Source of the DNA: JBCBKZ01 sp039026975
GTDB taxonomy: Bacteria; Bacteroidota; Bacteroidia; J057
Direction of reading: 5' to 3'
Length of the DNA stretch: 9,429 nucleotides
NCBI GenBank assembly: GCA_039026975.1
Contig: JBCCLI010000254.1
Coordinates: 1 to 9,429 of the forward strand
The notes beneath the pieces are model-generated. The model did not search any database, was not told the origin of the DNA, and saw only the letters and a program-made list of their open reading frames with translations. Below, piece by piece: positions 5,746 to 9,429 of this stretch. Position 1 is the first letter of the stretch. Every line of letters starts with the position of its first letter. The translations under genes were made by a program, and so were the position numbers.

Positions 5746-6930
5746 AATTTAATTCATAGAGATATTTTCCCCCAGCTTTTAGCTCATTTATCAGAGCAGG
5801 AAGTTACGGTAATTACAGGCATGAGAAGAACTGGCAAAACTACCTCAGTCCATTATTTACTTGAGCAGATCCCTCATAACAACAAGATATACATTGACCT
5901 GGAAAGGCTGGAGGATAGAGCTATCTTCAAACAACCTAATTTTAGTGATATAGAATCTGGCCTTAGGTTTAAAGGAATCGATTTTACCAAAGACTCTGCC
6001 ATCGCATTGGACGAAGTACAGCTCGTCCCGGAAATAGTCTCGTTTATCAAATATTATCATGATCACTATCCTGTAAAATTCATCATATCTGGCTCCAGCT
6101 CATATTATCTAAAAAATCGATTTACGGAAAGCCTGGCAGGAAGGAAACACATATTTGAGTTATACCCACTCTCATTTAGAGAATTCTTACGATTCCATGA
6201 TATCCCGGATACCACGATAAATCAGTTCAGATTAATTCCTTACAACAGAGTAGTGTTTACTACCTATAAACACCTATATGAAAGCTACATTCAGTTCGGA
6301 GGGTTTCCCCAGGTTGTCCTTAGTTCTTCAGAGAATCAGAAAAAGCGCTTTCTATCAGATATCCTCAATTCCTACATAGAACTAGATGTAAAGCTTCTTT
6401 CCGACTTTTCAGTTATAGATGACCTGTATAAGCTCATTTCTCTACTAGCATCCAGGATAGGCCAAAGACTAGACATCTCTAAACTAAGTTCCATCATGGG
6501 ACTTGGACGAGCAAAGTTGAAAAGCTACATAGATCTACTAGAAAGAACTTATTTTCTACATTTAGTAAGACCATTTACTGGCAGTATAGACAGAGCCATT
6601 GCTAAACAACCCAAAGTTTACCTTGCTGATACAGGCTTAATTAATCAGCTGGCAAAAATACATGGGGGCTCCTTGTTTGAAAATGCTGCGGCTCTTCAAT
6701 TAATGCCACTTGGAGCCTTACAATATTTTCAATTGAAAAGTGGACAAGAGATAGATTTCATTATGAATGAATCTTCAGCCTATGAAGTAAAGGAAACGCC
6801 TACTTCCAAGGATTTAAAAACGCTCCAAAAAAGATCAGCTTTACTAAACATAGAAGATATTCATCTTATTGGGAGAACTCCTCCTGCTAATAATTTTGAG
6901 AATTTTATATGGGGAGGGTCTATTTTCTAA
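5731..6930 (+). CDS. AAA ATPase with C-terminal DUF4143 nuclease-like domain
   Basis: A 399-residue protein of the COG1373 type (predicted AAA+ ATPase plus DUF4143). Walker A is GMRRTGKT (30-37); Walker B is AIALDEVQ (90-97) with Asp94-Glu95; FIISGSSSYYL (118-128) fits the sensor-1 strand; SLAGRKHIFELYPLSFREFL (134-153) is a strong family signature. The C-terminal part (about 205-395) contains a winged-helix-like region and a PD-(D/E)XK-type core: Glu317, then GQEIDFI with Asp342, and YEVKE with Glu352 and Lys354. The catalytic set appears intact. The cellular role of the family is poorly known; members are abundant in accessory genome regions. Several stretches are AT-rich (about 32% GC by hand count over 6061-6120). 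The gene stands alone, with its own promoter and start-codon palindrome, and ends 60 nt before mnmA. Confidence 0.9.
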   Translation: MQKVTNLIHRDIFPQLLAHLSEQEVTVITGMRRTGKTTSVHYLLEQIPHNNKIYIDLERLEDRAIFKQPNFSDIESGLRFKGIDFTKDSAIALDEVQLVPEIVSFIKYYHDHYPVKFIISGSSSYYLKNRFTESLAGRKHIFELYPLSFREFLRFHDIPDTTINQFRLIPYNRVVFTTYKHLYESYIQFGGFPQVVLSSSENQKKRFLSDILNSYIELDVKLLSDFSVIDDLYKLISLLASRIGQRLDISKLSSIMGLGRAKLKSYIDLLERTYFLHLVRPFTGSIDRAIAKQPKVYLADTGLINQLAKIHGGSLFENAAALQLMPLGALQYFQLKSGQEIDFIMNESSAYEVKETPTSKDLKTLQKRSALLNIEDIHLIGRTPPANNFENFIWGGSIF

Positions 6931-6959
6931 GTAATAAAACCCATTCCCCTAAAGCTTCG

Positions 6960-6967
6960 TATCTTTG
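6960..6967 (+). promoter_or_regulatory. -7 box of the mnmA promoter
   Basis: TATCTTTG matches TAnnTTTG exactly and is followed by ca. The start of transcription would be near 6974, giving a short leader of about 17 nt before the mnmA ATG. A matching -33 element is not obvious. Together with the 60-nt gap, it suggests mnmA is transcribed independently of the ATPase gene. Confidence 0.6.
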
Positions 6968-6990
6968 CAGGATACTCACACATTTAGGTT

Positions 6991-8178
6991 ATGAAAAGAG
7001 TAGTTGTAGGACTTTCCGGTGGCGTAGATTCCAGCGTAGCAGCACACCTGTTAGTGGAACAAGGCTATGAGGTCATTGCTATGTTTATGAAGAACTGGCA
7101 TGATGATTCTGTGACCATCAGTAAGGAATGTCCATGGCTGGAGGACAGCAATGATGCCATGATGGTGGCACAGTCCCTGGGCATCCCTTTTCAGACCATA
7201 GACCTGAGTGAAGAATACAAAAAGCGCATAGTGGATTATATGTTTGCGGAGTATGAGGCCGGAAGGACCCCTAATCCAGATGTACTTTGTAACAGAGAAA
7301 TCAAGTTTGACATATTCCTGAAAGCTGCCGTGGCTTTAGGGGCAGACTATGTGGCCACTGGTCATTATGTGAGAAAGGAAACCGCAGTAGAGAATGGACA
7401 GGAAGTCCATAGGCTACTATCAGGGAAAGACAACAACAAAGACCAGAGTTACTTCCTCTGCCAGCTCACCCAGGAGCAGCTTAGTAAAGCCCTCTTCCCC
7501 ATAGGAGAATTACAAAAGTCAGAGGTCAGAGAGATAGCTGATGGATTGGGACTAGTAACCGCTGGAAAGAAAGATTCACAGGGGCTTTGTTTCATAGGTA
7601 AAGTGAGGCTCCCAGAGTTTCTCCAACAGCAACTCAAGCCGAAAGAGGGGAAGATCATAGAAATTCCCGCAGATTCTCCCGTATACAAAGTGCCTGTACC
7701 AGTCGGTCAGTCTAGTGGGAATGCCTTACTGGAAAAAACCACAGCTTACACTTATCAAGCTGCTGACGGAGAAGTAGTTGGGACGCATATGGGTGCACAC
7801 TATTTCACCATAGGTCAGCGCAAAGGCCTACATGTGGGGGGAAAACCTGAGCCCCTCTTTGTCATAGACACAGATACGGAAGAAAACATCATCTACGTAG
7901 GCATGGGTGATACGCATCCCGGCCTGAATAGGGAAGGTCTTTTCATCCCCATCGAAGATGCTCATTGGGTACGTCTTGACTTAGCCATGAATCCAGGAGA
8001 ATCGAGAGACTTTCTGGTAAGAATCCGCTACAGACAAACCCTCCAACAAGCGACCCTCCACATGCAAACTGATGGCTTACACATCACCTTTGCGCAAGCC
8101 CAACGTGGCGTTACCCCCGGCCAATTTGCCGCCTGGTATCAAGAAGATGAGTTAGTGGGATCTGGGGTGATTGAGTAA
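6991..8178 (+). CDS. mnmA: tRNA-specific 2-thiouridylase MnmA
   Basis: A 395-residue MnmA, the cytoplasmic enzyme that activates U34 of Lys, Glu and Gln tRNAs with ATP and replaces the 2-oxygen by sulfur. The PP-loop is GLSGGVDSS (7-15). The two catalytic cysteines are Cys100 (NPDVLCN) and Cys200 (SQGLCFIG), and the tRNA/ATP-contact motif DNNKDQSYFL spans 147-156. FTIGQRKGLHVGG (272-284) begins the central domain's signature, and a C-terminal beta-barrel follows. About 30 residues (227-262) between the FLQQQLKPKEG stretch and the TIGQRKG motif exceed the E. coli enzyme; I take this for a Bacteroidota-type insert. The gene is intact, with the usual C-terminus AAWYQEDELVGSGVIE. Its last 35 codons are present a second time at 9104-9210, beyond the toxin-antitoxin pair, so the 3' end marks the left edge of an inserted segment. 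Confidence 0.97.
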   Translation: MKRVVVGLSGGVDSSVAAHLLVEQGYEVIAMFMKNWHDDSVTISKECPWLEDSNDAMMVAQSLGIPFQTIDLSEEYKKRIVDYMFAEYEAGRTPNPDVLCNREIKFDIFLKAAVALGADYVATGHYVRKETAVENGQEVHRLLSGKDNNKDQSYFLCQLTQEQLSKALFPIGELQKSEVREIADGLGLVTAGKKDSQGLCFIGKVRLPEFLQQQLKPKEGKIIEIPADSPVYKVPVPVGQSSGNALLEKTTAYTYQAADGEVVGTHMGAHYFTIGQRKGLHVGGKPEPLFVIDTDTEENIIYVGMGDTHPGLNREGLFIPIEDAHWVRLDLAMNPGESRDFLVRIRYRQTLQQATLHMQTDGLHITFAQAQRGVTPGQFAAWYQEDELVGSGVIE

Positions 8179-8191
8179 GTTTAAGTTGAAG
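8071..8191 (+). repeat. Left copy of the mnmA 3'-end direct repeat
   Basis: This segment (codon 361 of mnmA to 13 nt past its stop) is repeated in direct orientation at 9104-9226. The best-matching core, 8109-8179 against 9141-9211, has 64 of 71 identical positions by hand count. The two copies flank the toxin-antitoxin genes like the ends of an integrated cassette. This copy is the functional one because it completes mnmA. Confidence 0.85.
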
Positions 8192-8310
8192 CTTAAGGAT
8201 AAGTTTAAGAAGAATGGCTATTAGTCCCTTCCTTATCTATTTCTGTTTCCTCAATTCCTTTGGGGGACTTCTCCACTAATATTGTGTGTATAGATTAAGA
8301 AGTGCGAGAA

Positions 8311-8754
8311 TCATAAATTAACCTTTATAACGTCTAGAAATTCGCCATCAAGGTGTTGAAAGTCAGAGTCAGCTGTAATCAATGTTGCTTCTGCGACACT
8401 AGCCGTGGCAGCAATCCATAAATCATTCTTCCCCATATTCCGAGCACTCCCATCTAATTGTTTATCGAATAGTTTCCCCTGACTGTAAGCATCTATTTCA
8501 GCATACCTTTGAATGACATCTTGGGAATTTATACTTGTAATGACCAATTCATTCAAAAACTCATTCAATACCTCAACTCTTTTTCTTCCCCAATTATTTC
8601 TGAGCGCAAGCGATTGAATTTCACCAAAACTTACTACGGAAACAATGGGGATGTTCGGTAAGCTAAAAGGATCGTGTTGAGTTTCCAGGAAAGTAGAGAG
8701 AGGATGTTTTCTCAGATAAATGAGCAATATGTTAGTGTCAAGAACATATTTCAT
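8311..8754 (-). CDS. VapC-like PIN-domain toxin
   Basis: A 147-residue single PIN domain, the normal size for VapC-type RNase toxins. The acidic metal-binding set is complete: Asp6 (YVLDTNIL), Glu45 (SFGEIQSLA), Asp111 (GKNDLWIAATA) and Asp129 (LITADSDFQHL), with the family's Asn8 also present. It should be a Mg-dependent ribonuclease cutting tRNA, rRNA or mRNA when its partner is lost; the target cannot be inferred. Its ATG shares one base (8754) with the stop codon of the upstream small gene, typical antitoxin-toxin coupling. The pair is AT-rich (about 30% GC over 8521-8580, against 52% over 7321-7380 in mnmA, counted by hand) and lies between two copies of the mnmA 3' end, both signs of lateral arrival. 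The 132-nt stretch between it and mnmA holds only short repeats and no evident terminator. Confidence 0.9.
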   Translation of the reverse strand: MKYVLDTNILLIYLRKHPLSTFLETQHDPFSLPNIPIVSVVSFGEIQSLALRNNWGRKRVEVLNEFLNELVITSINSQDVIQRYAEIDAYSQGKLFDKQLDGSARNMGKNDLWIAATASVAEATLITADSDFQHLDGEFLDVIKVNL

Positions 8755-9077
8755 TAAATCGTTTTCAGTAACTCATCTATAGGTTCAGTCAAATTAATTC
8801 GCTGGACATAGTCATCCATTTTTTCTTTTCCAACTCCTTTAAAATCTTTGCTTTCAATGAGCTGATTTATGTCCAGATGATTTGTCTCAGGAATTAGGAG
8901 ATGTTCAATTGAAGCTAAATCTATGGAATAAAGAGCCAAATTCTCCTCCATTAGGGAAGTTCGGTCTTCCCTGGACTGGATTTCTTTTCCTACTATTTGA
9001 AAAACACTTTTTAACCTTTCTCCGGACAGTTCTTCTATCCATTGAAACAAAGTATTTTTGATTTCTGCTTCACTCAT
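8754..9077 (-). CDS. Presumptive antitoxin of the PIN toxin
   Basis: A 107-residue acidic protein with no DNA-binding fold I can name. Residues 1-34 (MSEAEIKNTLFQWIEELSGE onward) predict amphipathic helices resembling the N-termini of several small antitoxins; the middle (about 36-65) is probably less ordered, and the C-terminal part (66-107, including GVGKEKMDDYVQRINLTEPI) would be the expected toxin-binding arm. The functional call rests mainly on position: it lies directly upstream of the PIN gene, with TAATG start-stop overlap, and has antitoxin size. It is not an evident AbrB, RHH, Phd/YefM or MazE type, so it may be a less described antitoxin family. No confident promoter is seen; TATATTTA (minus strand, 9083-9090) is a one-mismatch -7 candidate but lies only about 6 nt before the ATG. 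Confidence 0.7.
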   Translation of the reverse strand: MSEAEIKNTLFQWIEELSGERLKSVFQIVGKEIQSREDRTSLMEENLALYSIDLASIEHLLIPETNHLDINQLIESKDFKGVGKEKMDDYVQRINLTEPIDELLKTI

Positions 9078-9103
9078 ATCTTTAAATATACTAAATATCT
9101 GAG

Positions 9104-9210
9104 GATGGGTTATCTACCACCTTTAAGCAGGCCCAGTCTGCGTTATTCCCGGCCAATTTGCCGCTTGGTATCAGGAAGATGAGTTAGTGGGATCTGGCGT
9201 GATAGGGTAA
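9104..9210 (+). pseudogene. mnmA: Frameshifted remnant of the mnmA 3' end
   Basis: The segment encodes a second version of MnmA residues 361-395. It reads DGLSTTFKQAQS from 9104, then, after a one-base deletion near 9140 relative to mnmA, VIPGQFAAWYQEDELVGSGV and IG up to a stop at 9208-9210. A stop codon in the same frame lies at 9092-9094, so there is no upstream coding extension. Within the conserved tail most differences from the intact gene are at third codon positions (for example GCC/GCT, CAA/CAG, GGG/GGC, ATT/ATA), showing that the two copies diverged while both were under coding constraint, or came from two strains. It is not expressed as a meaningful protein. Confidence 0.85.
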
Positions 9211-9226
9211 GGGGGTTAAGTTGAAG
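9104..9226 (+). repeat. Right copy of the mnmA 3'-end direct repeat
   Basis: This is the partner of 8071-8191. Beyond the stop codon, the copies share ttaagttgaag (8181-8191 and 9216-9226) after a short length difference, so homology continues outside the coding part and then ends. The antitoxin gene's ATG lies only 26 nt from the left edge of this copy. Confidence 0.8.
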
Positions 9227-9241
9227 TGGAATAGTAAGATA

Positions 9242-9429
9242 ACGTGAGTTCGGAGTTTTTGGGGTGAAATGAAGAGATCACTTCCAGTGGTTTTTGCCTT
9301 TGAAAATAGCCGGTTTATCTTCCAAGAACTGATAGGCACAAATACCTGCTAAGGTATGCGCCAATGCATTGTCAGGGCTTCTGTGCCTAGTATGCTCAAT
9401 ATTGAAGTAGTTCTTCAGTAGGTTAAATA
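9242..9429 (-). mobile_element. 3' part of an IS982-type insertion sequence, cut by the window edge
   Basis: The right end of the window carries the C-terminal part of a transposase read on the minus strand. The element's end must lie between the mnmA remnant (ending about 9226) and the transposase stop at 9278. A terminus at about 9242 (acgtgagttcgg) is a guess, because the other end, which would show the matching inverted repeat, is outside the window. Confidence 0.4.
9278..9429 (-). CDS. IS982-family transposase, C-terminal fragment (partial)
   Basis: An open frame enters from beyond the window's right edge and ends at a TGA on the minus strand at 9278-9280, giving 49 visible residues from FNLLKNYFNIEHTRHRSPDN to a final KNHWK. 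The stretch IEHTRHRSPDNALAHTLAGICAYQF followed by KPAIF matches the way IS982-family DDE transposases end (E-x-TRHRS, then N, then a small-residue helix and AY, then KP). The part seen is open, so the gene may be intact outside the window; only its C-terminus can be judged. It lies immediately next to the mnmA remnant and may have taken part in shaping this locus. Confidence 0.75.
   Translation of the reverse strand, partial: FNLLKNYFNIEHTRHRSPDNALAHTLAGICAYQFLEDKPAIFKGKNHWK

Noticed and set aside
7449..7688. Minus-strand frame inside mnmA
   Set aside because: It is antisense to a conserved enzyme gene, with no motif of its own.
8177..8209. Direct repeat aagtttaag downstream of mnmA (8177-8185 and 8201-8209)
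   Set aside because: It is nine low-complexity bases and is not enough to propose a regulatory or terminator function.
1..9429. Search for tRNA, rRNA, CRISPR arrays or an anti-phage operon
   Set aside because: No cloverleaf, ribosomal segment or regularly spaced repeat was seen. The ATPase/DUF4143 gene and the TA pair are accessory-type genes but do not form a recognisable defence system with neighbours.

Overview
The window most likely comes from a member of the Bacteroidota, probably a Cytophagales/Cyclobacteriaceae-like marine or soil bacterium. Three things point there: a secreted protein ending in a type IX secretion (T9SS) C-terminal sorting domain, -7 promoter boxes of the TAnnTTTG type (perfect copies at 5650-5657 and 6960-6967), and a MnmA with the long insert I associate with Bacteroidota. 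The lineage call is inference from these features.

Layout: 1-328 holds no gene but has a structured element, bracketed by 13-bp direct repeats. A minus-strand pair follows: a small protein of five 20-residue repeats with a C-terminal hydrophobic segment (1348-1809), then a GH113-like beta-mannanase (329-1333). Divergent from it is a plus-strand pair: a protein resembling a catalytically dead PD-(D/E)XK nuclease fold (1863-2471), then, 2 nt later, a seven-repeat beta-propeller-like T9SS cargo (2474-3946). Two tandem hairpins separate this from a convergent minus-strand pair: an AraC-family regulator (4631-5521) followed by an AhpD-like CxxC protein (4022-4573). Next, on plus, is an AAA ATPase with a C-terminal nuclease-like module (DUF4143 type, 5731-6930), whose start codon lies in the loop of a perfect 12-bp inverted repeat. 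The tRNA 2-thiouridylase gene mnmA (6991-8178) has its own promoter.

The right end is accessory DNA. A VapC-like PIN toxin and its presumptive antitoxin (8311-9077, minus strand, overlapping by 1 nt) sit between mnmA and a second, diverged and frameshifted copy of the last 35 codons of mnmA (9104-9210). Homology continues about 13-16 nt past the stop codon in both copies. Beyond it, the window ends inside an IS982-type transposase gene on the minus strand (9278-9429). The arrangement suggests that the 3' end of mnmA served as an insertion or recombination site for a small toxin-antitoxin cassette. This duplicated-end cassette and the start-codon palindrome of the ATPase gene are the two observations most worth following up. 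No tRNA, rRNA or CRISPR array was seen.
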